A stretch of DNA of 64,000 nt from assembly GCF_033095805.1 (NCBI RefSeq), contig NZ_CP109901.1, positions 310,001 to 374,000 of the forward strand, written 5' to 3'. This document shows, in pieces, positions 43,605 to 53,497 of this stretch. This DNA comes from Serratia sp. UGAL515B_01 (GTDB taxonomy: Bacteria > Pseudomonadota > Gammaproteobacteria > Enterobacterales > Enterobacteriaceae). Under the pieces are notes generated by a model that searched no databases, was not told where the DNA came from, and saw only the letters and a program-made list of their open reading frames with translations. A program made the position numbers and the translations under genes. The number at the start of each line of letters is the position of its first letter. The stretch's first letter is position 1.

Positions 43605-46271
43605 GTGGCTATTATCCGGAAAAATTTATTTGGTAAACTAGATAATACACTTTTCAATGCTATTGAAAGCGCCACAACTCTCTGCAAGCTTCGTGGCAAT
43701 CCTTATGTAGAATTAGTGCATTGGATTAACCAATTATGGAATAACGAAGATAGCGATTTCAAACATATAATTCGTTATTTCGAAGTTGATGCAGAGGCGT
43801 TTGAAAGAGGGTTGGCGCAATCTTTGGCTCGCCTTCCCGCTGGTGCATCTTCGATTTCTGATTTCTCTTATCATATCGAACTGGCTATTGAGCGTGCTTG
43901 GGTATGCGCCAGTCTTGAATATTTAGAGAATCGTATTCGCAGTGGTCATTTGCTACTAGCATTGCTTACCAACATGGAATTGCGGCGGACGTTGCTGTCT
44001 ATCGCACCAGGGTTGGAAAAAATTGCTTTAGATGTGCTCAGCAGCGATCTGAATTACATCACACGTGGTTCTCCTGAAACCAATGAGAGTGCGAGTGATG
44101 GTACTCCTTTTTATGACGGCGAATTACCTGGTGAGGCCAGTAAAGCTGTTTCGGCTAAAACCAATGCTTCGTTGGCACAATACACCACGGATCTGACAGC
44201 ATTGGCCCGCGAAGGCAAAATTGATCCAGTTCTGGGCCGTAGCCAAGAAATTACTACCATGATCGATATTCTGTTGCGTCGTCGGCAGAATAATCCTTTA
44301 CTAACCGGCGAAGCTGGTGTGGGGAAAACCGCAGTGGTAGAAGGTATGGCACAGGCTATTGTTGCAGGTGAAGTTCCCCCTGCATTGAGCCAAGTGCGTT
44401 TATTGTCGCTGGATGTGGTGGCTTTGTCCGCTGGGGCCAGCATGAAAGGTGAATTTGAAGCGCGTCTTAAAGCGGTGCTTGACGAAGCAATGAGTTCCGA
44501 ACAGCCGGTAATTCTCTTCATCGATGAGGTTCACACATTGGTGGGGGCAGGTGGTAATGCAGGAACCGGTGATGCAGCAAACTTGCTCAAACCTGCATTG
44601 GCCCGTGGTCAACTGCGGACTATCGGTGCAACTACATGGGGCGAATTTAAACGTCATATAGAGAAAGACGCAGCCTTGACGCGTCGTTTCCAAGTATTGC
44701 AGGTGGAAGAACCTAGCGAAGAGAGCGCAATTGCAATGCTGCGTGGTCTGACCGCTGCGTTAGAAAAGCACCACGGTGTTTGGATTATGGATGAAGCCAT
44801 ACAGGCAGCTGTTCGTCTTTCTCACCGCTACATACCAGCTCGTCAACTGCCTGATAAAGCGATCAGCCTGTTGGACACCGCATGTGCTCGTATCGCAGTA
44901 GCACAATTTGCTCCGCCAGCTGAGTTGCAGCAGCTTAATTGGCGGTTAGAGACAGCACAAGCCGAGTTGGCATCGTTAGAGAAAGCAAGCCATTTTGGTA
45001 AAGAACAAGTAGAACGTATTGAAGAGCTGAAAACCGATATCAGTGAATGCCGTATCGCTGTCGATGTTTTACATCAACGCTGGAAAAAAGAGCGTGAACA
45101 TGTAGAGGCCATCGTGTCTTTACGTCAGCAGGTCGCGGACATAGTGGCAGCAGCAGAAGAAGGGGATACCCAGGCTCTGCAAGGTATACGTCATGAACTT
45201 GATGTCCAGGAAACGGCTTTGCACAACCTGCGGCAGGATCAGTTATTAGTACAAGCTGAAGTTAATGCTGAAGTCGTCGCCCGTATTGTCGGGGACTGGA
45301 CCGGAATTCCGGTAGGGCAAATGCTGAAAGATGAGCTACGGGCGGTGATGGAGTTGCCACAGCGCCTAAACAGTCGTGTGATTGGTCAGTCTTCAGCGTT
45401 GGAGCAGTTAAGTGAGAGTATTATGACTGCGCGCGCTGGATTAGCAGATCCTCGTAAGCCTCTAGGCGTATTTATGTTGGTTGGCCCATCAGGCGTTGGT
45501 AAGACTGAAACCGCTTTAGCGATTGCTGAAAGTATGTACGGCGGTGAGCAAAACCTGATCACCATAAATATGAGTGAATATCAGGAGTCGCACACAATCT
45601 CTTCTCTTAAAGGGTCGCCACCAGGATATGTTGGCTATGGAGAGGGTGGGGTACTGACTGAGGCCGTAAGACGTAAGCCTTACAGTGTCGTATTACTTGA
45701 CGAAGTAGAGAAAGCGCATCCAGATGTGCATGAGCTCTTCTATCAAGTGTTTGATAAAGGGCAAATGGAAGATGGTGAAGGTCGTCGTATTGACTTCAAA
45801 AACACCATTTTGTTACTGACAAGTAACGTTGGCAGCGATTTAACCAGTCAACTTTATGCTGATGAAGAGACTGCACCTGACAGCCCGGCACTGATTGAGG
45901 CGTTACAGCCTGAGCTATTGAAAGCATTTCCGGCTGCTTTTCTTGGCCGTGTGACAGTAGTGCCTTATAAGCCGCTGATGAAGGAAAGCCTTGATCATAT
46001 TGTTGCATTGCACCTTGAGCGTCTTAACGCTCGTCTGCAATCACAACATGGGCTAACGTTGCGCTACAGTGCTGATGTTGTTTCACACGTGGTTGAGCAA
46101 TGTCCTGTTGCTGAAACAGGTGCACGCTTATTGATTCGTTACATCGAACAATATATTACGCCACTGTTAGGAAAAGCCTTATTGCAACAACAGCGTGATG
46201 CGACGGATAATATAATTTCACTTGAACGCCACGATGGTGCGTTTACGGTGACCTTTAGCAAGGAGATTTGA
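43605..46271 (+). CDS. tssH: T6SS sheath-recycling AAA+ ATPase TssH/ClpV (T6SS-2)
   Basis: 888 residues from a GTG at 43605, 6 bases after AAGAAGG. The first Walker A is GEAGVGKTA near residue 236, with [15 protein letters not shown] near 304. The second Walker A is GPSGVGKTE near 628, then VVLLDEVEKAHPDVHE. The protein is intact. The DNA encoding its last 60 codons plus 13 bases of 3' flank is tandemly duplicated, in decayed form, just downstream (46285-46525), before the fimbrial genes. Confidence 0.95.
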   Translation: MAIIRKNLFGKLDNTLFNAIESATTLCKLRGNPYVELVHWINQLWNNEDSDFKHIIRYFEVDAEAFERGLAQSLARLPAGASSISDFSYHIELAIERAWVCASLEYLENRIRSGHLLLALLTNMELRRTLLSIAPGLEKIALDVLSSDLNYITRGSPETNESASDGTPFYDGELPGEASKAVSAKTNASLAQYTTDLTALAREGKIDPVLGRSQEITTMIDILLRRRQNNPLLTGEAGVGKTAVVEGMAQAIVAGEVPPALSQVRLLSLDVVALSAGASMKGEFEARLKAVLDEAMSSEQPVILFIDEVHTLVGAGGNAGTGDAANLLKPALARGQLRTIGATTWGEFKRHIEKDAALTRRFQVLQVEEPSEESAIAMLRGLTAALEKHHGVWIMDEAIQAAVRLSHRYIPARQLPDKAISLLDTACARIAVAQFAPPAELQQLNWRLETAQAELASLEKASHFGKEQVERIEELKTDISECRIAVDVLHQRWKKEREHVEAIVSLRQQVADIVAAAEEGDTQALQGIRHELDVQETALHNLRQDQLLVQAEVNAEVVARIVGDWTGIPVGQMLKDELRAVMELPQRLNSRVIGQSSALEQLSESIMTARAGLADPRKPLGVFMLVGPSGVGKTETALAIAESMYGGEQNLITINMSEYQESHTISSLKGSPPGYVGYGEGGVLTEAVRRKPYSVVLLDEVEKAHPDVHELFYQVFDKGQMEDGEGRRIDFKNTILLLTSNVGSDLTSQLYADEETAPDSPALIEALQPELLKAFPAAFLGRVTVVPYKPLMKESLDHIVALHLERLNARLQSQHGLTLRYSADVVSHVVEQCPVAETGARLLIRYIEQYITPLLGKALLQQQRDATDNIISLERHDGAFTVTFSKEI

Positions 46272-46284
46272 AATCTTCAGGCTA
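46081..46284 (+). repeat. tssH2 3'-end tandem repeat, copy 1 (coding)
   Basis: The last about 190 coding bases of tssH2 plus the 13 bases after its stop, ending in GAAATCTTCAGGCTA. Copy 2 begins at the next base. Confidence 0.85.
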
Positions 46285-46525
46285 TTTCGCAGGTGGTTGA
46301 GTAATTCCCTATTGCTGAAATAGGTGCACGCTCATTGATTCGTTATATCGAAAGATATATTGTTAGACCGTTAAGAAAATCTCTATTGCAATATACAGTG
46401 TGATGCAACTAAGAAAATCCTTATTGCAATAACAGTGTGATGCAACGGATAATGTAATTTCACTTGAACGCAACAGATACGCGTTTATGGTGACGTTTAG
46501 CAGGGGATTTGAAATCTTCAGGCTA
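46285..46525 (+). pseudogene. Decayed tandem duplicate of the tssH2 3' end, copy 2
   Basis: Aligns along its length with 46081-46284: GGTTGAG-TTGCTGAAA-AGGTGCACGCT-ATTGATTCGTTA blocks, then GATAATGTAATTTCACTTGAACG, and finally the same GAAATCTTCAGGCTA. It is about 37 bases longer because an internal segment (around AAGAAAATC-TATTGCAAT-ACAGTGTGATGCAAC) is itself repeated. Substitutions and stops show that it is not translated. It lies between tssH2 and the pilin gene and marks the T6SS/fimbria junction. Confidence 0.85.
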
Positions 46526-46595
46526 ATTAGTAGGTAAGTAATAAGTTTTAAAGACTTTTTTACCCAATGGAATAGTAAATTAAGGATGTTTTTTT

Positions 46596-47129
46596 ATGTT
46601 TAAGATTCAACATGTTGTTTGTGCGTTAGCAATGGCTGTTTCTGTAGGCGCAAATGCAGTATCTAGCGGCACAGTAACGTTCAACGGTGAATTGGTTGCT
46701 GATACCTGTACTATTTCTAGCGACAGCATCAACAAAATCGTTCAACTGCCAAAGATCCCTACTCAGGACTTGAATGTTTCTGGTGCCCAAGCTGGTTCTC
46801 GCGAATTCCAACTGAATGTTGAAGCCTGTCCAGCGAGCATTACTCAAGTTGCTGCACACTTTAACGCGATTGGTGGTTCTGCATTCGACCCAACGACCGG
46901 TAACCTGGTTAACGCTTCAACGTCAACTGCACCAGCAGCTGCTAAAGAAGTTCAAGTTCGTTTGTACAACGCTGATGGTAGCCAAATCCGTGTAGGTTCT
47001 ACCGGTAAATTCTTCGACGTTGTTGATGAGAAAGCATCAATGACTTACGTTGGTGGTTACTACGCAACTGGTGTGACTACTCCTGGTCCGGTGACTTCTG
47101 TAGCTTCTTACACCCTGGCCTACCCATAA
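46596..47129 (+). CDS. Chaperone-usher fimbrial major subunit (pilin)
   Basis: 177 residues with a signal peptide (FKIQHVVCALAMAVSVGANA) and a pilin fold: a Cys pair (ADTCTISS and VEACPAS), GREFQ-like strands, and the aromatic C-terminal end VASYTLAYP used for donor-strand exchange. The weak promoter-like AT-rich region and AAGGATG precede it. A hairpin follows the stop. It is the first of four fimbrial genes between tssH2 and tssB2. Confidence 0.9.
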   Translation: MFKIQHVVCALAMAVSVGANAVSSGTVTFNGELVADTCTISSDSINKIVQLPKIPTQDLNVSGAQAGSREFQLNVEACPASITQVAAHFNAIGGSAFDPTTGNLVNASTSTAPAAAKEVQVRLYNADGSQIRVGSTGKFFDVVDEKASMTYVGGYYATGVTTPGPVTSVASYTLAYP

Positions 47130-47195
47130 TCGTGTAGCCCAGTAGCGGCTTGCTATATATTTACTATACTGTAGTTGTAGTCGCTTTATATACCC

Positions 47196-47224
47196 AATAC
47201 CGGGAGAAGAACTCTTCCGGTATT
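47196..47224 (+). terminator. Hairpin after the major pilin gene (probable attenuator/stabiliser)
   Basis: AATACCGG pairs with CCGGTATT around an inner GAG/CTC stem. There is no T-run, so transcription probably continues into the chaperone gene. A hairpin here commonly raises pilin mRNA over usher mRNA in fimbrial operons. Confidence 0.45.
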
Positions 47225-47282
47225 AAAATCTAAGATAAGTTAATTCCACTGATGTGTCAGAGTAAAAAGGATAGGGTTAGCG

Positions 47283-48044
47283 ATGATACCTAGAGTGCTT
47301 TTGCTAGCAGCATTAATGACAGCCTGTGCCCCTGCTATTGCTTCCATGACCATTAGCGGGACACGGGTTATTTTCCCCGGGTCGGAAAAAGAAGTCCTTG
47401 TCCGAACTAATAATAAAGGTACAACACCCGCGTTAGTACAAGTGTGGGTAGATGACGGTGATACAAACCCAAATCTGGACAATGTAAAAACGCCATTTGT
47501 TGTCACGCCGCCAGTTTACCGTGTAGAGCCGGGGAAAGGGCAGAGCGTTAGAATGATTTATAACGGCATGGCATTGCCTCAAGACCGTGAGTCTTTATTC
47601 TTCTTTAATATGCTGGAAATTCCCCCTAAAGCGAAAGATGCTGATCAGGGGCAGAAGCTGGAATTAGCATTCCGTACCCGTATAAAGATTTTTTATCGTC
47701 CAACTGGAATTGAAGAAAGCTCCTCTGAAAATGAACGTGACAAGTTAAAATGGGAAGTTGTTAGCGACGCTCAGCGTGGTATAGGGTTTAAAGTGACTAA
47801 CCCGACTGCTTACTACTTCTCATTCGATTCCGTTATTGTTATGAGCGATGGGCGAAAAATCACGCTTAACTCAGATATGGTACCTCCGATTGGTTCAAAG
47901 GTTTTGTACCCTGCTCAGAAACTGACAGGTGCGGTATCTAGTTTAGAATTTAAACTTATTAATGATTACGGGGCCGTAATTGCTGAAAAGCTAGTATGGT
48001 CAGCAGCAGCAGGGCGATTCATCGCTACTGCTAAAGACAGTTAA
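47283..48044 (+). CDS. Periplasmic fimbrial chaperone (PapD-type)
   Basis: 253 residues with a signal peptide (MIPRVLLLAALMTACAPAIA). The immunoglobulin-like chaperone pattern is clear: GTRVIFPGSEKEVLVR with the conserved Arg, VTPPVYRVEPGKGQSVRMIYNG, ESLFFFNMLEIPP, FRTRIKIFYRP with the conserved Lys, and GFKVTNPTAYYFSF. It delivers subunits to the usher in the periplasm. AAGGATAGGG precedes the ATG. The usher follows after 17 bases. Confidence 0.93.
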   Translation: MIPRVLLLAALMTACAPAIASMTISGTRVIFPGSEKEVLVRTNNKGTTPALVQVWVDDGDTNPNLDNVKTPFVVTPPVYRVEPGKGQSVRMIYNGMALPQDRESLFFFNMLEIPPKAKDADQGQKLELAFRTRIKIFYRPTGIEESSSENERDKLKWEVVSDAQRGIGFKVTNPTAYYFSFDSVIVMSDGRKITLNSDMVPPIGSKVLYPAQKLTGAVSSLEFKLINDYGAVIAEKLVWSAAAGRFIATAKDS

Positions 48045-48061
48045 TATCTGCACAGAGCTAT

Positions 48062-50710
48062 ATGATGACATCGTTCAAGGACGTCTGGCTCGTAGCAAAT
48101 GGAGTTTTGCGAGTGAAGCTCTCGAAGGTAGGACATATTAAAACTGAAAGAAAACGCTCAACGTCAGTACCACTGACGTTGACACTGATTAGCACAGTGT
48201 TGTTCTGCCAACGCGGTTTGGCAGCCACTGAGCCTAATAAACCGAACGCCGGCGATAATGAAACCATGAATGTGGATTATAATCCGATGTTCATTCGTGG
48301 TTCGGACGTCGATGTATCGCGTTTTAGTGAAAGCAACCCAGTATCACCGGGACAGTACGATGTCACTGTCGTGGTTAATGGTGAAAATAGAGGCAAGCAA
48401 ACAATAGCCTTTATGACACCCCCAAATAAAACCAGCGCTGAACCTTGTTTCACTGCTGCTCAATTAGAGCAATTAGGCCTCGTGGCTGAGAAAACGCCCG
48501 AACGCCTGCAAGCTGCCGAATCAGGGTGTGCACGCATAGACGAGTGGATTTCGCTCTCGAAGAGCAGTTACAACAGTGGCGACTTTGTGCTGGATTTGAC
48601 AATTCCTCAGCTCTACGTGAAGGTTTTACCGCGTGGCTACATCGATCCTAGCCTGTGGGAGAAAGGTGACACCGTTGGCTTCCTGGATTACACGGGTAAC
48701 TTTTACTCTAGCTTCCAAGGCGCAAGTGCGGGAAGAGATCGTAATTCCGACAACAGCGGCAATGTCATGCTCAGCGCAGGTTTCAACTACGGTGATTGGC
48801 GTTTTCGTAAGAAAATCAATAGCAGTTGGCAGAACAATAGTTCGCTGAAGACCGATAACCTTTACGGCTACGCCGCACGTGACATTACTTCACTGAAGAG
48901 CGAGCTGGTTTTGGGTGAGGCAAATACTGTCGGTGATGTGTTCGACAGCTATGGTTTGCGCGGAGTGTTACTGCATTCTGAAGACAGCATGCTGCCAGAC
49001 TCGTTGCGTAACTACTCCCCTATTCTGCGTGGTGTAGCGGAAACTAACGCGCGTGTAAGGGTAATGCAGCGTGGTCAGATGATCTTCGAAACCGTGGTAC
49101 CACCTGGGCCGTTCGAGATCAATGATGCCAATATAGGTCAAGGTACAGATGTGACCTTAATTGTTACCGAAGCGGATGGTCGTGAACGCCAACAAACCAT
49201 TTCATTTTCTGTGCCGCCAATATTGTTGCGCGAAGGTGTTTCGAATTTTGCCGTCTCTGCGGGGCAATTGAAAGACAACGATGTGGACAGCTATCCTGCT
49301 ATTCTTCAGGGTACCTATCGTCGTGGTATGTCAAATAGCTGGACATTGTATGGTGGTGTACAAGTAGCGGCGAAATATATTGCTGCTGCAGTTGGGAGTG
49401 CATTCAATACGCCTATCGGTGGTATTGCTTTTGACATCACACATGCGAAAAGTGACCTGCGTGATGGCGAAAGTGCTTCAGGTAACAGTTATCAGGTCAC
49501 TTACAGCAAGTATCTTGATAGCACTGATACTAACGTGTCACTGGCAGCTTATCGCTACTCCTCAAGCGGGTTTTACTCTTTCCGTGATGCTTCACGGCAA
49601 CGGGATGGGAACGTAAGTACTAACAATGTTGATTACCGTGCTCGTCAGCGTTTCTCCGCGACGTTGTCACAGAAGGTAACTGACAGTATCACATTGTTTT
49701 TTAACGGTAGTTTGTACACTTATTGGGACGGAAGGGGGAGTGCACGCCAGTATTCCGTGACTTTTAACCAGTCCTTGCGTCATTTCAGTTATGGCGTGAC
49801 TGCCGCACGTACGCAAAACCAAGACGGCAATGAGGAAAGCAACTTGTTGCTTTCTGTTAACGTGCCGTTAAGTAAACCTGGTTATACTAAGCCGTTGTTT
49901 AGCTCTGTTTATAGTACAGCTAGCCGTGACGGCAGCGGAAATACGCAGTTCCAGACGCTGGTAAACGGCAGCCAGGGCGAACGTAATGAATTGACCTATG
50001 GTGTAGGTGGATCTTTTGGCAGCAGTCCTAACACCAGCAGTGCTACAGCTGTAACGGGTAATATGAATTACCGCTCAGGAACCGGTAGCTATGGTATATC
50101 AGGTTCCGCGAATAACCGTAACACGCAACAGTTTTCATTGTTTGCTAATGGCAGCTTAGTGGCCCACAAAGGCGGCGTGACGGCAGGTCCAACCATTGGC
50201 GATGCACCTTTTGCCATCATTGGAGCACCAGGAGCGACTGGTGCACGCATAGAGAATGGGCAAGGCGCAGAAATTGACAGCCGTGGCTATGCAATTATGC
50301 CTTCACTGACACCTTATCGCAAAAATACGGTTTCTCTGGATGCTCGTGGATTGCCAGACACCGTTGACGTACTGGAAAACGAAAAGGTCGTTGTGCCGCG
50401 CCAAGGTGCCGCAATATCCGTTGATATGAAGACGATCAGTGGCTCACCAATGGTGCTGACGGTTCGTGACGAGAAGCAGAAGCTGTTGCCGATAGGTACA
50501 GAATTGCAGGATGAAAAGGGAATAAGCAAAGGTATTATTGGACAAGCTGGTCAGTTGTTTATTCGTGGTTGGCAGCCTGAGAAAGAAGCACTTTACGCCG
50601 TGATCGATGGAGTGAAACTACGCTGTAAGCCAACCTCCAGTCAGTCAGCTAAGTTAGGGACAACGGAGATTATTCAAATGGAGATGACATGTTTGCGAAA
50701 CGGCCAGTAG
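48062..50710 (+). CDS. Outer-membrane fimbrial usher (PapC/FimD-type)
   Basis: 882 residues. The N-terminal chaperone-binding domain (VDYNPMFIRGSDVDVSRFSES) is followed by the beta-barrel with middle plug (ILRGVAETNARVRVMQRGQMIFETVVPPGPFEINDANIG, in several parts) and two C-terminal domains ending in CKPTSSQSAKLG and the final CLRNGQ. It forms the pore that assembles pilus subunits. The real start may be the GTG at 48113, which has GGAG 8 bases upstream and gives a compact signal peptide; the ATG at 48062 would add 17 residues. It overlaps the last pilin gene by 22 bases. Confidence 0.94.
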   Translation: MMTSFKDVWLVANGVLRVKLSKVGHIKTERKRSTSVPLTLTLISTVLFCQRGLAATEPNKPNAGDNETMNVDYNPMFIRGSDVDVSRFSESNPVSPGQYDVTVVVNGENRGKQTIAFMTPPNKTSAEPCFTAAQLEQLGLVAEKTPERLQAAESGCARIDEWISLSKSSYNSGDFVLDLTIPQLYVKVLPRGYIDPSLWEKGDTVGFLDYTGNFYSSFQGASAGRDRNSDNSGNVMLSAGFNYGDWRFRKKINSSWQNNSSLKTDNLYGYAARDITSLKSELVLGEANTVGDVFDSYGLRGVLLHSEDSMLPDSLRNYSPILRGVAETNARVRVMQRGQMIFETVVPPGPFEINDANIGQGTDVTLIVTEADGRERQQTISFSVPPILLREGVSNFAVSAGQLKDNDVDSYPAILQGTYRRGMSNSWTLYGGVQVAAKYIAAAVGSAFNTPIGGIAFDITHAKSDLRDGESASGNSYQVTYSKYLDSTDTNVSLAAYRYSSSGFYSFRDASRQRDGNVSTNNVDYRARQRFSATLSQKVTDSITLFFNGSLYTYWDGRGSARQYSVTFNQSLRHFSYGVTAARTQNQDGNEESNLLLSVNVPLSKPGYTKPLFSSVYSTASRDGSGNTQFQTLVNGSQGERNELTYGVGGSFGSSPNTSSATAVTGNMNYRSGTGSYGISGSANNRNTQQFSLFANGSLVAHKGGVTAGPTIGDAPFAIIGAPGATGARIENGQGAEIDSRGYAIMPSLTPYRKNTVSLDARGLPDTVDVLENEKVVVPRQGAAISVDMKTISGSPMVLTVRDEKQKLLPIGTELQDEKGISKGIIGQAGQLFIRGWQPEKEALYAVIDGVKLRCKPTSSQSAKLGTTEIIQMEMTCLRNGQ

Positions 50711-51291
50711 GATTGCCGCAAGGCTGGCTGGTAGCAGGAGTACTGTTGGGGGCAAGTTTTTCTTTTGTTACACCAGTGTTTGCTGTAGGCCAGTCATGTA
50801 ATGGTAGCGGTGACTGCAAAATCCCGGTGAAGTTTACCGGTGTTTACCTCGAAAATACTTGTCAAGTCAGCATTGACGGAAAAGGTTCTAATGCCATTGT
50901 TGGATTGCCTAGAATACCGGCGAGCGAATTGCAAGTTGACGGCAGCGAGGCAGGAAGCACGCAATTTGATATTTCTCTCAGCGCTTGTCCGCCGAACACA
51001 AATATCAATCTATCTTTCGTTTCCGTTGGAATTGATCCTGATCTCACCACTGGCAACCTGATGAATAGCACAGGTCTGGGGATGAGTCAGGGAGTGCAGG
51101 TACGCCTGCGTAGTGTGCCTAATAACCAGCTGCGTATTAATGATAGTAGCACTTTTCAACAATACGCTATTCCGGCTGACGGCAGGGAAGTAACCCAGTA
51201 TTACATCGCCAGTTATTACGCTAAAGGGGCAGGGACTGTCACTCCAGGGCTGGTAAATACTCTTGCTGGCATAGAGCTTCGTTATAACTGA
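50689..51291 (+). CDS. Fimbrial minor subunit
   Basis: 200 residues with a long signal peptide (GWLVAGVLLGASFSFVTPVFA). Pilin features: ENTCQVSIDG and SACPPNTN Cys pair, an extra CNGSGDC pair at the mature N-terminus, and the C-terminal donor strand AGIELRYN. It resembles the major pilin (LPRIPASELQVDGSEAGSTQF against LPKIPTQDLNVSGAQAGSREF, each within the same region), so it is a paralogue, likely an anchor, tip-linker or minor shaft subunit. The start overlaps the usher. 148 bases separate it from tssB2. Confidence 0.88.
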   Translation: MFAKRPVGLPQGWLVAGVLLGASFSFVTPVFAVGQSCNGSGDCKIPVKFTGVYLENTCQVSIDGKGSNAIVGLPRIPASELQVDGSEAGSTQFDISLSACPPNTNINLSFVSVGIDPDLTTGNLMNSTGLGMSQGVQVRLRSVPNNQLRINDSSTFQQYAIPADGREVTQYYIASYYAKGAGTVTPGLVNTLAGIELRYN

Positions 51292-51439
51292 GGCTATATG
51301 CCCTAAATAGTTGAAGATACGACTTCAAATATGACGGTTCATAGGCAAATTATTTATTAGCAAAGCTTTATTCCGCCGGCTCGGACTAGTCTCTGAGTCT
51401 TTAAAAAAGACAACATCAGTTAAAGGTATTGAAAGCACT

Positions 51440-51973
51440 ATGGTCAGTAAAAATAGCTCGCAAAAGTTTATTGCGCGGAACCGAGCTCCTCGCGTGCAGA
51501 TTGAGTACGATGTGGAAATCTACGGTTCCGAGAAAAAAGTTGAACTGCCATTCGTTATGGGCGTGATGGCTGATTTATCCGGTAAGCCGCTTGAGCCTCT
51601 CCCTTCGGTAGCCGACCGCCATTTCCTGAGTATCGACATCGATAACTTCGATGAGCGTATGAAGGCCATGCGTCCACGTGTCGCTTTTGCGGTGCCGAAT
51701 ACGCTGACCGGTGAAGGGCAGCTGATGGTCGACATCACCTTTGAAAGCATGAGTGATTTTTCGCCGGACGCTGTCGCGAAAAAGGTCGATTCCCTCTCGC
51801 AATTGCTGGATGCACGCACCCAGTTGGCAAATTTACAAACCTATATGGACGGTAAAGCCGGTGCAGAAGAGTTGGTGATGGCACTGCTCAAGGATCAATC
51901 CTTGCTGAAAGCACTGGCATCCGCGCCTAAAGAAGCCAAGGCTGCCGATACTAATGTGGATCAGGAAGACTAA
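51440..51973 (+). CDS. tssB: T6SS sheath small subunit TssB/VipA (T6SS-2)
   Basis: 177 residues with SSQKFIARNRAPRVQIEYDV, LPFVMGVMADLSGKPLEPLP and MSDFSPDAVAKKVDSLSQLL. It forms the contractile sheath with TssC. It lies 148 bases after the minor pilin gene, with room for its own promoter. It ends directly against the tssC reading frame. Confidence 0.96.
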   Translation: MVSKNSSQKFIARNRAPRVQIEYDVEIYGSEKKVELPFVMGVMADLSGKPLEPLPSVADRHFLSIDIDNFDERMKAMRPRVAFAVPNTLTGEGQLMVDITFESMSDFSPDAVAKKVDSLSQLLDARTQLANLQTYMDGKAGAEELVMALLKDQSLLKALASAPKEAKAADTNVDQED

Positions 51974-51988
51974 GTGAAAGAGGGTATT

Positions 51989-53491
51989 ATGTCTACATCG
52001 CAAACTAAGGTAAATCAGAGCCCGGCAGCGGAAGTTACCCGCTTTGACGACTTCAATTCTTTATTGACGAAAGAATTTAAAGCCAAATCAGAGCAGACTA
52101 AATCTGCCGTTGAAGGCGCAGTAAAAACGCTGGCAGAGCAGGCGTTGGCAAACAGCGTCACGGTCTCTGACGATGCGTATAAAAGCATTGCCTCGATCAT
52201 TGCTGAAATTGATCGCAAACTGTCCGAACAGATTAACCTGATCCTGCATCACAGCGAGTATCAGGCGTTGGAGAGTGCCTGGCGTGGCCTGAATCACCTG
52301 GTCTTTAACACCGAGACAGATGAGAAGCTCAAACTGCGCTTTATGGACATCTCCAAGGAAGAACTGCGCCGCAACATGAAGCGCTACAAGGGGATCGCCT
52401 GGGATCAGAGCCCACTGTTCAAGAAAGTGTACGAAGAAGAGTATGGTCAACTGGGTGGTGAACCCTATGGCTGTCTGGTCGCGGACTACTACTTCGACCA
52501 TACCGCGCCTGATGTGGATCTGTTGGCCTCTATCGGTAAAGTGGCCGCATCGGCCCACGTACCGTTCATTACTGGCGCATCACCGAATGTGCTGCAGATG
52601 GATTCATGGCAAGAGCTGTCCAATCCGCGTGACCTGACCAAAATCTTCACGCAGAACCTGGAATATGCAGCCTGGAACTCCCTGCGTCAGTCGGAAGATT
52701 CACGCTACATCGGTCTGGCCATGCCACGTTTCCTGGCACGCCTGCCATACGGTATCAAGACTAACCCAGTGGATGCCTTCCATTTCGAAGAGACCACTGA
52801 TGGGGCAGATCACAGCAAATATGCCTGGGCTAACGCCGCTTACGCTATGGCCGTCAACATCAACCGCTCTTTCAAAGAGTACGGCTGGTGTACCCTGATC
52901 CGCGGTGTAGAAAGTGGTGGTGTGGTTGAAGGTTTGCCGTGCCATACCTTCCCAACCGACGATGGCGGCGTGGACATGAAGTGCCCGACCGAGATCGCCA
53001 TTTCTGACCGTCGTGAAGCGGAGCTGGCGAAAAACGGTTTCATCCCGTTGGTACACCGTAAAAACACCGACTATGCTGCCTTCATCGGTGCACAGTCCTT
53101 GCAGAAGCCGGCAGAATATTACGATGCGGATGCAACGGCCAACGCCAATCTGTCAGCACGTCTGCCGTACCTGTTCGCCTGTTCGCGTTTTGCCCACTAT
53201 CTGAAGTGCATCGTGCGTGACAAGATCGGTACATTCAAAGAGCGTGACGAGATGCAGCGCTGGTTGAACGATTGGGTAATGAACTATGTTGACGGTGACC
53301 CAGCCAACTCTTCGTTAGACATCAAAGCTCGTCGTCCACTGGCGGCGGCAGAAGTGGTTGTCGAGGATGTGGAAGGTAACCCAGGCTATTACCAGGCGAA
53401 ATTCTTCCTGCGGCCACACTTCCAGTTGGAAGGGCTGACGGTTTCTCTGCGTATGGTTGCTAAACTGCCATCAGTGAAAGACGTCGCTTAA
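51989..53491 (+). CDS. tssC: T6SS sheath large subunit TssC/VipB (T6SS-2)
   Basis: 500 residues from ATG 51989 (MSTSQTKVNQSPAAEV), about 5 bases after GAGGG; an in-frame GTG at 51974 is less likely. WRGLNHLVFNTETDEKL, WDQSPLFKKVYEEEYGQLGGEPYG and ARLPYGIKTNPVDAFHFEE identify the family. Codon use is noticeably richer in frequent codons than in the tssH-to-usher stretch, in line with a highly expressed gene. Confidence 0.96.
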   Translation: MSTSQTKVNQSPAAEVTRFDDFNSLLTKEFKAKSEQTKSAVEGAVKTLAEQALANSVTVSDDAYKSIASIIAEIDRKLSEQINLILHHSEYQALESAWRGLNHLVFNTETDEKLKLRFMDISKEELRRNMKRYKGIAWDQSPLFKKVYEEEYGQLGGEPYGCLVADYYFDHTAPDVDLLASIGKVAASAHVPFITGASPNVLQMDSWQELSNPRDLTKIFTQNLEYAAWNSLRQSEDSRYIGLAMPRFLARLPYGIKTNPVDAFHFEETTDGADHSKYAWANAAYAMAVNINRSFKEYGWCTLIRGVESGGVVEGLPCHTFPTDDGGVDMKCPTEIAISDRREAELAKNGFIPLVHRKNTDYAAFIGAQSLQKPAEYYDADATANANLSARLPYLFACSRFAHYLKCIVRDKIGTFKERDEMQRWLNDWVMNYVDGDPANSSLDIKARRPLAAAEVVVEDVEGNPGYYQAKFFLRPHFQLEGLTVSLRMVAKLPSVKDVA

Positions 53492-53497
53492 AGACCC

